52,091 nt of DNA from CALMEC01 sp964393105 (GTDB lineage Bacteria; Actinomycetota; Thermoleophilia; Miltoncostaeales; Miltoncostaeaceae). Every line of letters begins with the position of its first letter. Position 1 is the stretch's first letter. This document shows, one piece after another, positions 42,431 through 51,287 of the stretch. The DNA is taken from NCBI GenBank assembly GCA_964393105.1, contig CAYMSM010000016.1, forward strand, positions 1-52,091. The letters are read 5' to 3'. The position numbers and the translations under genes were made by a program. The notes beneath the pieces were generated by a model. The model did not search any database, had not been told where the DNA came from, and saw nothing but the letters and a program-made list of their open reading frames with translations.

Positions 42431-42495
42431 GACGCACCACGTGACGAGGCTGCGGGATGCGTCGGATGCGGCGCCACGTGAACCGCCGCGGTCAT
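42427..42495 (-). CDS. 22-aa coupling micro-ORF
   Basis: ATG 42495 follows a strong GGAGGAG and overlaps the response regulator stop (ATGA). The stop at 42427 overlaps the next GTG (GTGA). The peptide MTAAVHVAPHPTHPAASS ends in four more residues and has no hydrophobic stretch. It likely serves to pass ribosomes from the regulator to the next gene. The peptide itself may have no role. Confidence 0.55.
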   Translation of the reverse strand: MTAAVHVAPHPTHPAASSRGAS

Positions 42496-43247
42496 CGCTC
42501 CTCCGGGAGCAGGCGATAGCCCTGCCCCCAGACGTTTCTCACCCAGCCCGACAGGCCGGACGCCGCCAGCTTGCCGCGTAGGCGACTTGCGTGGGTATCG
42601 ACCGTGCGGGTGCGCGCCCCCGAGGCGAAGCCCCACACCGCCTGCAGGATCTCGTGTTTCGACACGACCCGCAGCGGGTCGCGAGCGAGCATCGACAGCA
42701 GGCCGAACTCTTTGGCGGAGAGCCCCAGAAGCCGCCCGTGGACCGTGGCCAGCATCGCCCGCCGATCGACCTCGAGCGGCCCGACCCGTAGCGATCCCGC
42801 CAGGTTGACACCGTGGGCACGCCGTACGTGCGCGCCGATCCGCGCCAGCATCTCCGAGTAGTGGAACGGCTTGATCAGGTAGTCATCGGCCCCGCGATCG
42901 ATTCCGCGCACGATGCTGTGCACGTCGTCGCGGTCAGACATCAGCACGATCGCCAACCCCGGATCCCACACGCCGGTGGGGCTCCCTTGCCGCAGGGCCG
43001 ACACCAACTCGAACCCGCTCATCCCTGGCAGGGCGACGTCGATCAGCGCGACGTCGGGACTTGCGGTCATCAGGATCTGCAGCGCCTCCTCGCCGCTGCG
43101 CGCGGACATGACCGAGAAGCGATCCGCGGTGAGGTTGTCGTCGAGGAAGCCCATGATGTGGGCGTCCTGATCGACGATGAGCGCGGCGAGCACGCTCGTC
43201 CCGACATCGACCGTCGGAGCTGCCCGCGGGGGTGAGAGCGTTGCCAT
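42492..43247 (-). CDS. OmpR-type response regulator of the Tad operon
   Basis: A 251-aa protein. The receiver domain has AALIVDQDAH, the phosphorylated Asp in VALIDVALPGMSG and the conserved Lys in DYLIKPFHYSEML. The winged-helix DNA-binding domain follows from SLRVGPLEVD to VRNVWGQGYRL. ATG 43247 has a GAGG site. No histidine kinase gene is nearby. It is first in the Tad operon, so it probably controls pilus expression. Confidence 0.92.
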   Translation of the reverse strand: MATLSPPRAAPTVDVGTSVLAALIVDQDAHIMGFLDDNLTADRFSVMSARSGEEALQILMTASPDVALIDVALPGMSGFELVSALRQGSPTGVWDPGLAIVLMSDRDDVHSIVRGIDRGADDYLIKPFHYSEMLARIGAHVRRAHGVNLAGSLRVGPLEVDRRAMLATVHGRLLGLSAKEFGLLSMLARDPLRVVSKHEILQAVWGFASGARTRTVDTHASRLRGKLAASGLSGWVRNVWGQGYRLLPEER

Positions 43248-43403
43248 CAGAACCTCGCTGTCGTAGGGACGTATGCATCGCGTCAACCAATGCATTTACG
43301 TAAAGGGCCGAGCGGGGAAAAATGGCCCCCCTCCGACCACCCATAACTTCGCAACGAGCGGCTTTATTTGTTTTCCCGCTGCCCGGCGCCGCGCTGATTT
43401 CGG

Positions 43404-43871
43404 TCAGCTGGCGGCCTCGTCGCTCACCGGGCACTGCACCAGAACTTCACCGACCTGCACCGACCGAAGCCCACCGGCACATGTCTCGAGTACCGCCGCC
43501 GCGCCCTTGCAGGCGACGGCCCGCCACGGCGGCAGCGGATCGACGACGCGCAACACGCGGCCCTGTCCGTCCACGAACGCGCAGGCGATCGCAATCCGCA
43601 TCCCCCACGTGTGTACCGAGGCACACGGCGCGAGCCACAACCCCTCTCCGTCGGCGAGCTCGACGGTCCCCAGCAGCCCGACGAGACGCGCCGACCAGCG
43701 CTCCGCGACGCGGCATTTCGACACCACGACATCCTCGTCGCACGTGATCGCAATGACCCGGGGGCACGTCTGATCGATCCGGAATCGGTGCACACCGCAA
43801 TGCTGCCACCCTCGGCGCGTGCAGAGACCTAGGACGCGCAGGTCTCGACGGTCAGGCCTCGAAACAAGCAT
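43404..43871 (-). CDS. DUF192 (UPF0127) protein
   Basis: A frame of 155 aa. The DUF192 blocks are SKCRVAERWSARLVGLLG, GLWLAPCASVHTWGMR, VDGQGRVLRVVDPL and GAAAVLETCAGG. Members often lie near Tad loci but have no known reaction. The first 35 residues look unconserved; a later GTG may be the true start. It is transcribed toward the Tad operon, with a 156-bp gap that has the regulator's promoter region, including a TTTACGTAAA palindrome. Confidence 0.85.
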   Translation of the reverse strand: MLVSRPDRRDLRVLGLCTRRGWQHCGVHRFRIDQTCPRVIAITCDEDVVVSKCRVAERWSARLVGLLGTVELADGEGLWLAPCASVHTWGMRIAIACAFVDGQGRVLRVVDPLPPWRAVACKGAAAVLETCAGGLRSVQVGEVLVQCPVSDEAAS

Positions 43872-43921
43872 CCGAGACCCGTTGGTACACTCGCAGAGCC
43901 CTCTCCTGGAGCCATTTTGTC

Positions 43922-44392
43922 ATGGGACAACAACGCCGCAAGAGTCCATCGAACTACCAGTCCGGAACCGACTTCACCATGGAGTTCGGCAAGTTCCGCT
44001 TTCGCTTCAACACCCGCGACTTCCGGGAACGGGTCGACTTGGCGGCGACGCAGCTGGGTTTCGTTCACGCAGGTGCACTCGCCGACGACGAGCTCGACCA
44101 GCTCGTCGAACTGGTTGCCCACGGCGAGGTCCGCAGCGACGGAACGTTGGCGAGCCACCTGGCCGAGCACCGCGATGCGCTCCTGGGCTTCGACGACGAC
44201 CTGGTCCACTGGCTGCGTAAGCTCGTGTTCCGCGGCGCCTGGATCGACCAGCAGGTCAAAGAGGAGCTGGTCGAGCCGATCGTCGAAGGTGACGACTTCG
44301 TCTACCGCTGCACCGTGACGTCCGATCTGATCGACGAGATCGGCGACAAGCCCGACTGGTCGGAAGTGGGTTTCCGGGCGGATCCCGCATGA
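43922..44392 (+). CDS. Hypothetical acidic protein
   Basis: A 156-aa soluble protein. A short basic start (MGQQRRKSP) is followed by an acidic, mixed alpha/beta body with no signal or membrane segment. A weak CTGGAG site precedes ATG 43922. It overlaps the next gene by 4 nt (ATGA). I do not recognise the family. Codon bias is normal for this genome. Confidence 0.7.
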   Translation: MGQQRRKSPSNYQSGTDFTMEFGKFRFRFNTRDFRERVDLAATQLGFVHAGALADDELDQLVELVAHGEVRSDGTLASHLAEHRDALLGFDDDLVHWLRKLVFRGAWIDQQVKEELVEPIVEGDDFVYRCTVTSDLIDEIGDKPDWSEVGFRADPA

Positions 44393-44727
44393 GCGGAAGC
44401 CACGACCCGCGCGACGTGCTCGCCGCGGTTCGTCGGCTCGAGGCTGACCTGGGCGAGATGCGCGAGCGAGTTGTGCGCGAGCCCGCGCACGATGCCGCCG
44501 CGGTGATGACCGTGGCAGATCAGACGGCGATGGTCGAAGACCTCGAGGTCCTCGTCGACCTCGTCGGCAGCTCGTGGCGAACGACGCGACAGGAGGTCGC
44601 CGCGGTCGCCGCCGAGCTCGCCGACCTCAAGCGTCTCGCCGATGAGGCTCGCGCCGCGCTCAAGGACATGCGGTTCGAGCTTCGCCTCGTGCGCGACGAG
44701 GCACGCGCGCACGAACCGCCCTACTGA
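44389..44727 (+). CDS. Hypothetical coiled-coil protein
   Basis: A 112-aa protein that is almost all helix, with heptad-like runs of A, L, E, R and D (DVLAAVRRLEADLGEMRERV; ELADLKRLADEARAALKDM). It probably forms a dimeric coiled coil and may pair with the upstream acidic protein, to which it is translationally coupled. Function is unknown. Confidence 0.7.
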   Translation: MSGSHDPRDVLAAVRRLEADLGEMRERVVREPAHDAAAVMTVADQTAMVEDLEVLVDLVGSSWRTTRQEVAAVAAELADLKRLADEARAALKDMRFELRLVRDEARAHEPPY

Positions 44728-44738
44728 CGGAAACACCT

Positions 44739-44776
44739 GCGTGACCGTCACGCCGCCCCGGCGTGAGGGACGCCGG
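44739..44776. terminator. Two hairpins between convergent genes
   Basis: GCGTGAC-C-GTCACGC (44739-44753) and CCGGCGT-GAGGG-ACGCCGG (44758-44776) lie just after the coiled-coil gene and before the glpX stop, which reads the other way. They probably end transcription from one or both sides. Confidence 0.5.
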
Positions 44777-44883
44777 CTTGCAGCCTGATGTCTTCTTGGC
44801 GCTCCGAGTGGAAGAGGAGCGACACAGAATGTCCTACGACCGATGGAGCAGCGGAAGGCGGCGAGGAGAAGCCCCCCGCGAGC

Positions 44884-45876
44884 TCACATCACGCCTCCCA
44901 GGCGGATCTCGTGCACCGGCGTGCGACCGAAGATGTGCACCGTGTCGATGAATCGCACGGTGCCACGATTCAGGTTGAGTGCGATCGAGTGCGTTCGCGC
45001 GCCATCGGCGAAGTAACGCACGCCGCGCAGCAGGTTGCCATCCGTCACCCCGGTGGCGATGACGTAGAGCGGCGCCGACGCCAGGTCCTTGGTCGAGAGC
45101 ACCTTGTCGGGATCCGTCACGCCGAACTGCGCCAGACGCTCGGCCTGGATCGCGTCCTTGGGTGTGAACTGCGCCTGGATCTCGCCGCCGAGGCACTCGA
45201 GGGCGGCGGCGGTGATGACCCCCTCCGTCGACCCGCCGATGCCCAGGTAGATGTGATCGCCGGTACCTCGAACGGCTGCCGACATGCTCGCGGTGATGTC
45301 TCCGTCCGGTATCAGCCGGATACGCGCTCCGGTCTGGCGGATCTCGTCGATCAACTCTTCGTGTCGGGGCCGGTCGAGCACGATCGCGGTGATGTCGGGC
45401 ACCTGGCGCCCGTAGCAACGCGCGACGATATCGAGCGTCTGGGAGACCGGCGCCGTGATGTCGACACGCCCTTTGGCGGTCGCTCCCACGCAGAGTTTGC
45501 GCATGTACATGTCGGGAGCCGACAGGATCCCATCCGGCTCGGCGATGACGCAGATGGCGATGGCGCCGCTGTCGCCACGGGCGACCAGGTCCGTGCCTTC
45601 GAGCGGGTCCACGCCGATGTCGAACGCCGGCCCGCCGGCGCCGAGGATCTCGCCGTTGTAGAGCTCAGGCGCCTCGTCCTTCTCGCCTTCGCCGATGACG
45701 ACGCGCCCGGTGATGGGCATCTTGGCGAACTCCTTGCGCATCGCGTCGACCGCTGCCTGGTCGGCAGCGTGGTTGTCGCCGCGCCCAAGCCACCGTGCCG
45801 ACTGGATCGCCGCGCTCTCGGTGACCGGGAGGAACTCGCCGAGCGAAATGTCTGGGCGGTTCGGGTCGACGCTCAC
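44884..45876 (-). CDS. glpX: Class II fructose-1,6-bisphosphatase
   Basis: A 330-aa GlpX enzyme of gluconeogenesis. The metal and phosphate sites are seen as VVIGEGEKDEAPELYNGE, DPLEGTDLVARGDSGAIAI and GIGGSTEGVITAAAL. GTG 45876 (MSVDPNRPDISLGEF) gives normal family length. It follows folP by 13 nt. Confidence 0.95.
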   Translation of the reverse strand: MSVDPNRPDISLGEFLPVTESAAIQSARWLGRGDNHAADQAAVDAMRKEFAKMPITGRVVIGEGEKDEAPELYNGEILGAGGPAFDIGVDPLEGTDLVARGDSGAIAICVIAEPDGILSAPDMYMRKLCVGATAKGRVDITAPVSQTLDIVARCYGRQVPDITAIVLDRPRHEELIDEIRQTGARIRLIPDGDITASMSAAVRGTGDHIYLGIGGSTEGVITAAALECLGGEIQAQFTPKDAIQAERLAQFGVTDPDKVLSTKDLASAPLYVIATGVTDGNLLRGVRYFADGARTHSIALNLNRGTVRFIDTVHIFGRTPVHEIRLGGVM

Positions 45877-45889
45877 CGGCCGCAAGCTA

Positions 45890-46744
45890 TCAGTTGGGTA
45901 CGTCGTGCCACTGTGCGGGCGCGCCGGTCGCGAGCGCATCGCTCATCGCGAGTGCCCGCGCGAGGAACCGGACGTTGTGGACACGAAAGAGCGTGGCGCC
46001 CTGCGCCCGGCACCACGCCAGCGCGGCGGTCGTGCCCGCAAGGCGCTGCTTGGCGAGCGCACCGGTGACCGCGCCGATCACCTTCTTGTTCGAGATCGGG
46101 ACGAAGACCGGTCGCCCCACCACGTGGAGCTCGGCGAGGCGGTGCAGCAGATCGAGGTCCTGTTCGGGTGACTTGCCGAGACCGACCCCGGGATCGAGAA
46201 CGATCCGTTCCCGGTCGATTCCCGCAGCCTCCGCCTCTGCGATCGCGTACTGCGCCCAGTCGATGACCACCTGGGGAACGTCGGCGTCCGGAAACGCGTC
46301 GGGACGCACTTTGGGAGGTCCGAAGAAGTGCGTCATCACGACCCCGACCGCCGACGCAGCCACAACGTCGCGCATCGCGCGGTCGCGAAGCCCCGTCGGA
46401 TCGTTGAGGATGCTCGCGCCCGCGGCGATCGCCGCTGCTGCGACCGGCGCCTTGAACGTGTCGATGGCGACCGGGACATCGACCTGCGCGATAAGACGCT
46501 CGATGACCGGCACGACGCGCTCGATCTCCTCGCCGACCGGCGTGTGCTCCGAGAAGCGCAGCGACTCCCCGCCGACCTCCACCACGCTGGCGCCCTGCCG
46601 CGCAAGCCGAACGCCATGGGCAACGGCCCGCTCGACCCCGTGGTGCGCGCCCCCGTCCGTGAACGAATCCGGGGTCGCGTTGACGATCCCGACCAGGTGA
46701 CCGCGCGAGCAGTCGATCCTGCCGTTCGCATGACGCCAAAGCAT
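45890..46744 (-). CDS. Dihydropteroate synthase paralogue, FolP2-like
   Basis: A 284-aa TIM barrel of the pterin-binding family. LVGIVNATPDSFTDGG, VEVGGESLRFSE, AIDTFKAPVAAAAIAAGAS and VLDPGVGLGKSPEQD follow the DHPS order. But the usual STRPG reads SLRFS, and SRK near the end reads SNKKVIG, as in actinobacterial FolP2 (SNKDFVG), as do the last blocks (GTTAALAWCRAQGATLFRVH). Mycobacterial FolP2 lacks DHPS activity, so the reaction here is uncertain. GGTAAAGG precedes the ATG. Confidence 0.82.
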   Translation of the reverse strand: MLWRHANGRIDCSRGHLVGIVNATPDSFTDGGAHHGVERAVAHGVRLARQGASVVEVGGESLRFSEHTPVGEEIERVVPVIERLIAQVDVPVAIDTFKAPVAAAAIAAGASILNDPTGLRDRAMRDVVAASAVGVVMTHFFGPPKVRPDAFPDADVPQVVIDWAQYAIAEAEAAGIDRERIVLDPGVGLGKSPEQDLDLLHRLAELHVVGRPVFVPISNKKVIGAVTGALAKQRLAGTTAALAWCRAQGATLFRVHNVRFLARALAMSDALATGAPAQWHDVPN

Positions 46745-46756
46745 CCTTTACCAAAC

Positions 46757-47992
46757 CTAACGGTCGCCCAGGCGGGCTGTGACGATGCGCAGCGCGGTCA
46801 GGACGCGGTCGACCTCGTCCGGGCTCGTGTAGTGCAGAAAGCCGATGCGGACGCTGCCGCCGTGGCCTTCGAGGCCCAGGTGCGTCATGAGCTCCGGCGC
46901 GTAGTAGTTGCCGTCCCAGACGTTGATGCCCCGCTCGGCCAGACGCTCGGCCACGGCACGCGGCTCGTGGCCATCGAGCGTGACGCAGAACGTGGGTGTT
47001 CGCTCGCCGACGCGTTCCGGGTCGGCGATGCCGTGCAGGCGGACCCCTGGCACGTCGCCAAGGCCGACCAGGAACCTGCGGGACAGCGCCTCCTCGTGCG
47101 CCTGGATCCGGGCGAACGCGCTGTCCAGGCGGCTCGATCGATCGAGGCCCGACCCGAGCGACGCAAGGTAGTCGACCGTCGCGACGAACCCCGCGATCGC
47201 CTCGTGGCTTTGCGTGCCGAGCTCGAACCGATGGCCGGGTGGGGTCTCATCGGCGGGTCGCACCCTGTCCGCGGGCCACGATCCCAGCAACTGACGGCGG
47301 GCCCACGCCAGGCCCAGGTGCGGGCCGAAGAACTTGTACGGCGAGCACAGCAACACGTCGACGCCGAGTTGCCGCACGTCGATCCGCCGGTGCGGTGCGA
47401 AGTGGACTGCGTCGGCCCACGCGAGCGCCCCGGCCTCGTGGGCCAGGTCGGTGATCCGTTTGACCGCTGTGACCGTGCCGACCGCGTTCGACGCACAGGT
47501 AAACGCCACGATCCGCGTACGTGGTGAGAGCGAGGCCTCGAGCGCGGCCAGATCGATCGTCAGGTCGTGATCGGTGACCGGCACGGTTCGCACAAACAGG
47601 CCGTGATCATCGGCGACCCGAAGCCACGGGCTGATGTTAGCGTCGTGGTCGAGCACCGTCGTGATGATCTCGTCGCCCGGCTCCAGCGTGCGCGCGACCG
47701 CATGGGCGAGCGTGAAGTTGAGCGTCGACATGTTCGGCCCGAACACGATCTCGCTCGCAGACCCGCCGACGAACTCTGCCGCGGCGCGGCGCGCGCGGTC
47801 CATCAGGTCCTCGGTCGAGCGGCTCGTCGGGAACACCCCGCCCAGGTTCGCGTTGTGACCGTAGAGATACCCGATCATCGCCGCGCCCACGACATCGGGC
47901 ACCTGCGAGCCCCCCGGCCCGTCCAGGTAGGCCTGCGTTGCTGCCAGCGCCGGAAAGCGGGCGCGGACGGTTACGAGGTCGATCGGTGGCAT
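46757..47992 (-). CDS. SufS-like PLP-dependent enzyme (cysteine desulfurase-like)
   Basis: A 411-aa class V aminotransferase. The cofactor lysine is in LLCSPYKFFGPHLGLAW. Other family blocks are AYLDGPGGSQVP, FGPNMSTLNFTLAHA, TTVLDHDANISPWLR and FTCASNAVGTVT. The C-terminus has RIGFLHYTSPDEVDRVL. It resembles the cysteine desulfurase-like subfamily rather than true SufS, so the substrate is open. ATG 47992 (MPPIDLVTVR) is chosen. Confidence 0.88.
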   Translation of the reverse strand: MPPIDLVTVRARFPALAATQAYLDGPGGSQVPDVVGAAMIGYLYGHNANLGGVFPTSRSTEDLMDRARRAAAEFVGGSASEIVFGPNMSTLNFTLAHAVARTLEPGDEIITTVLDHDANISPWLRVADDHGLFVRTVPVTDHDLTIDLAALEASLSPRTRIVAFTCASNAVGTVTAVKRITDLAHEAGALAWADAVHFAPHRRIDVRQLGVDVLLCSPYKFFGPHLGLAWARRQLLGSWPADRVRPADETPPGHRFELGTQSHEAIAGFVATVDYLASLGSGLDRSSRLDSAFARIQAHEEALSRRFLVGLGDVPGVRLHGIADPERVGERTPTFCVTLDGHEPRAVAERLAERGINVWDGNYYAPELMTHLGLEGHGGSVRIGFLHYTSPDEVDRVLTALRIVTARLGDR

Positions 47993-48023
47993 CAGCGGGG
48001 ACGGTACTCGACCGGCCCGCGGG

Positions 48024-48938
48024 TCAGCCAACCGCCTTCGCAAGGCGCGTATCAGGCCCTTCGACCCAGCGCGCCCGCACCCCACCGGGCGCGACGCGCA
48101 ACACGCTGACGTCTGCGCCGATCCCGGCATCACCCAGCACGGACGAGGCCCGCGCCGCCACCGCGGCCGCATCGGACCGGCGACACCACAGGAGCACTGT
48201 CGGCCCTGAGCCCGAGATCGTCACGCCGAGGCACCCGCAGTTGCCGCACAGGTCACGCAGGTGGCCGAAACCCGGCACGAGCGACGCGCGGTATGGCTCG
48301 TGAAGTCGATCCTGCAGCAGAACCGGCAGGTCGTCGAGCTCACCGCGTTCGAGCGCGAGCACGAGCCCGATGGCCCGCGCAACCGTGTCGGCCGCATCCG
48401 CGTGTGGCACCTCGGCCGGCAGGGCCTTGCGAGCCGTCGCCGTCGAGACCCGTTCCCTCGGCACGACGGCGACGAAGACCAGCTCGTCGGGCACCGGAAT
48501 CTGCACGGCGCGCGTGCCAGGACCCACGGCGACGATCCCACCCAAGATACAGGCGCCGGCGTTGTCGGCGTGGCCCTCGATCGCGCTGACACGCCGAAGC
48601 AGCTCGTCTGGCGCCCAGCGATGGGCACCGAGTGCGTTCGCGGCGACCAACCCGGCACATGCCGCCGCAGCCGACGAACCGAGCCCACGCCCGAGCGGGA
48701 TGCGGTTGTTGCACTCGACGACGAAACCGTCGAGCGAGTCGAGCCCCTGGGACATCGCCTGACAGACCAGGTTGTCGGCGCTCTCCGGGATCTCACCCGC
48801 GCCCTCGCCCACCACGTGGACCTCGAGCGGACCCGGCCGTCGGGTGATGATGACCTCGTTGGTCAGGTCGAGGGCGAGCGCCAGCGCATCGAAGCCCGGT
48901 CCGAGGTTGGCCGACGTGGCCGGCGCGACGATGCGAAG
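48024..48938 (-). CDS. thrB: Homoserine kinase
   Basis: A GHMP kinase that phosphorylates homoserine before ThrC. The N-terminal signature LRIVAPATSANLGPGFDALA is complete, and the ATP loop reads PLGRGLGSSAAAACAGLVAA. ISGSGPTVLL is near the C-terminus. No ATG, GTG or TTG lies between the thrC stop and this signature: the codon where the methionine belongs is CTT (48938). The first normal start is GTG 48815, which would delete the signature. So I extend to 48938 and treat the start as unknown. It lies 4 nt after the thrC stop. Confidence 0.88.
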   Translation of the reverse strand, partial: LRIVAPATSANLGPGFDALALALDLTNEVIITRRPGPLEVHVVGEGAGEIPESADNLVCQAMSQGLDSLDGFVVECNNRIPLGRGLGSSAAAACAGLVAANALGAHRWAPDELLRRVSAIEGHADNAGACILGGIVAVGPGTRAVQIPVPDELVFVAVVPRERVSTATARKALPAEVPHADAADTVARAIGLVLALERGELDDLPVLLQDRLHEPYRASLVPGFGHLRDLCGNCGCLGVTISGSGPTVLLWCRRSDAAAVAARASSVLGDAGIGADVSVLRVAPGGVRARWVEGPDTRLAKAVG

Positions 48939-48942
48939 CGAT

Positions 48943-49986
48943 TCAGGCGAAGAGGGCCTCTTCCACCGCGGCCAGCGTTGCCGGCACCGTGACGATCGCC
49001 GTCCCGCCTGCGACCGCCGTCTCGGGATCCTTGAGCCCGTGGCCGGTCAGGACGCACACGACGCGCTGTCCCTGTGTGAAGCCACCCGCCGCGTGGCGCT
49101 TCAGCAGGCCCGCCACCGACGCGGCCGACGCCGGCTCGCAGAACACTCCCTCCGTCGCGGCCAGCATGCGATACGCGGCCAGGATCTCGTCGTCGGTGAC
49201 GCTGTCGATCGCGCCACCGCTGTCGGCGGCCGCCGCGAGCGCCTGATCGCCGCGAGCCGGGTTGCCGATGCGGATCGCAGTCGCGATGGTCTCGGGTCGC
49301 TCAACCGTGCGTCCGAGCACCAGCGGCGCTGCCCCCGCCGCCTGGAACCCGCACATCACCGGTACCGACCGTGAACGCTCCGTCTGACGGTAGGTCAGAA
49401 AGCCCTCCCAGTACGCGGTGATGTTGCCGGCGTTGCCGACCGGGATGCACAGGACGTCGGGCGCGTCACCCAGCGCATCGCAGACCTCGAACGCGCCGGT
49501 GGTCTGCCCGGCGATGCGGTATGGATTGATCGAGTTGACGAGCGCGACGTTGTGGCGATCGACGACCTCGAGGACGACCTGAAGCGCCTGGTCGAAATTG
49601 CCCTCGAGGGAGATGACCTTGGCGCCGTGCATCACCGCCTGCGCGAGCTTGCCCGCCGCGATCTTGCCTTCGGGGATCAGCACCGCCGCGCGAAGCCCGG
49701 CGCGCGCCGCATACGCGGCCGCTGACGCCGCCGTGTTGCCGGTCGACGCGCAGATGACCGCCTCGGCCCCGTCCTCGACGGCCTTGGAGAGCGCCACCGT
49801 CATGCCCCGGTCCTTGAAGCTGCCCGTGGGGTTCATCCCCTCGAGCTTGACGAAGACGTCCAATTGCAGGCGCTCGGAGAGCCGATCCAGGTGCACCAGC
49901 GGCGTGTCGCCCTCGCCGAGCGAGATCACCGGCGTTGCGTCGGTCACCGGCAGCAGGTCCCGGTAGCGGTCGATCAGCGCGGTCAC
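48943..49986 (-). CDS. thrC: Threonine synthase
   Basis: A 347-aa fold type II PLP enzyme. The cofactor lysine is in NPTGSFKDRGMTVAL, and ASTGNTAASAAAYAARAG, CIPVGNAGNI and FCEPASAASVAG follow. It converts O-phosphohomoserine to threonine. GTG 49986 overlaps the lysA stop by 4 nt. The hom gene that often lies between lysA and thrC in actinobacteria is absent. Confidence 0.95.
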   Translation of the reverse strand: MTALIDRYRDLLPVTDATPVISLGEGDTPLVHLDRLSERLQLDVFVKLEGMNPTGSFKDRGMTVALSKAVEDGAEAVICASTGNTAASAAAYAARAGLRAAVLIPEGKIAAGKLAQAVMHGAKVISLEGNFDQALQVVLEVVDRHNVALVNSINPYRIAGQTTGAFEVCDALGDAPDVLCIPVGNAGNITAYWEGFLTYRQTERSRSVPVMCGFQAAGAAPLVLGRTVERPETIATAIRIGNPARGDQALAAAADSGGAIDSVTDDEILAAYRMLAATEGVFCEPASAASVAGLLKRHAAGGFTQGQRVVCVLTGHGLKDPETAVAGGTAIVTVPATLAAVEEALFA

Positions 49987-51287
49987 GGGAGATCCCGCGC
50001 GAACAGGTCGTCATAGGTCTCGCGCCGCGTGACGATCCGCGCCGACCCGTTGTCGACGAACACGACGGCCGGCCGTGTGACGCCGTTGTAGTTGGAGGCC
50101 ATCGAGACGCCGTACGCGCCGGTCGCGGGGATGCACACCACGTCCCCCACGCGCACCTGGGGCAGATGGGCGTCGCCGACGAGCACATCGCCGCTCTCGC
50201 AATGCTTCCCGACCAGTCGGAACCTGCCGGTCGATTCTTCGTCGGCGCGGTTTGCCAGGAGGGGCTCGTAGACGGCTCCGTAGAGCATCGGCCGCAACAG
50301 ATCGCTCATCCCGCCATCCACCGCCGCGTAGGTTCGCACACCCGGGATGTCCTTGACGGTGCCGACGCGATAGACCGTCACCCCGGCGCGCGCCACGAGG
50401 CTGCGCCCCGGCTCGACCTGAACGCGCGGCATCGGCACGCCGATTCGCGCCCACTCGCGCGCGACTGCCTCCATCACGACGTCGGCGTAGCGCTCGATCG
50501 ACGGAGGTCGGTCGGCGTGCGTATAGGCCACTCCGAGCCCGCCGCCCATGTTGATCGTGGTCAGATCCTCGGCGCCGACCGCCGCGACCAGGTCGGCGAC
50601 CGCGGTCGCCGCGGCCCGGTAGCTGCCCAGCTCGAAGATCTGCGAGCCGATGTGGCAGTGCAGGCCGGCCAGGTCGATGCCATCGGCCGCACGACACGCA
50701 GCGACCGCCGCGGCCGCGGCACCGCCCTCGATCCCGAAGCCGAACTTGGAGTCGAGCTGGCCGGTTGAGATGTACGAGTGCGTGGACGGCTTGACCCCCG
50801 GGGTCACGCGGGTCAGCACACGCTGCCGCAGCCCTCGGTCGCTGGCCATGTGACTGAGCAACGCGATCTCGTCGAGGGAGTCGACCACGATCGTGCCGAC
50901 GCCGGCGTCGAATGCCTGCCCGATCTCGAAGGCGTCCTTGTTGTTGCCGTGCATCTCGATCCGGTCGGCCGGGAAGCCGGCGCGCAGCGCGGCCTGCAGC
51001 TCGCCGCCCGACGCGACGTCGACCGACAGCCCTTCCTCGAGGGCGATCCGAAGCATCGCGAGCCCGAAGTACGCCTTGCTGGCATAGATGACCTCGACGT
51101 CCGGCGCATGCGCGCGGAACGCGCTGACATAGGCGCGGGCGCTCGCGCGGAGGGCGCCCTCGTCGTAGACGACGAGCGGGGTTCCGTGCTCATCGGCGAG
51201 CGCTACCAGGTCACACCCGCCGATCGCGAGGTGCCCCTCCGGAGTGATCGCCGCGGAGGGCGGCAGCACCTGTTCGTGCGCGGTCAT
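49983..51287 (-). CDS. lysA: Diaminopimelate decarboxylase
   Basis: A 434-aa group IV PLP decarboxylase that makes lysine from meso-DAP. The lysine is in VIYASKAYFGLAM. GNNKDAFEIG, GLHCHIGSQIFEL, NMGGGLGVAYT, EPGRSLVARAGVT and KHCESGDVL follow in order. It fits the DAP-type wall predicted from MurE. ATG 51287 is used. It heads the lysA-thrC-thrB run. Confidence 0.95.
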   Translation of the reverse strand: MTAHEQVLPPSAAITPEGHLAIGGCDLVALADEHGTPLVVYDEGALRASARAYVSAFRAHAPDVEVIYASKAYFGLAMLRIALEEGLSVDVASGGELQAALRAGFPADRIEMHGNNKDAFEIGQAFDAGVGTIVVDSLDEIALLSHMASDRGLRQRVLTRVTPGVKPSTHSYISTGQLDSKFGFGIEGGAAAAAVAACRAADGIDLAGLHCHIGSQIFELGSYRAAATAVADLVAAVGAEDLTTINMGGGLGVAYTHADRPPSIERYADVVMEAVAREWARIGVPMPRVQVEPGRSLVARAGVTVYRVGTVKDIPGVRTYAAVDGGMSDLLRPMLYGAVYEPLLANRADEESTGRFRLVGKHCESGDVLVGDAHLPQVRVGDVVCIPATGAYGVSMASNYNGVTRPAVVFVDNGSARIVTRRETYDDLFARDLP

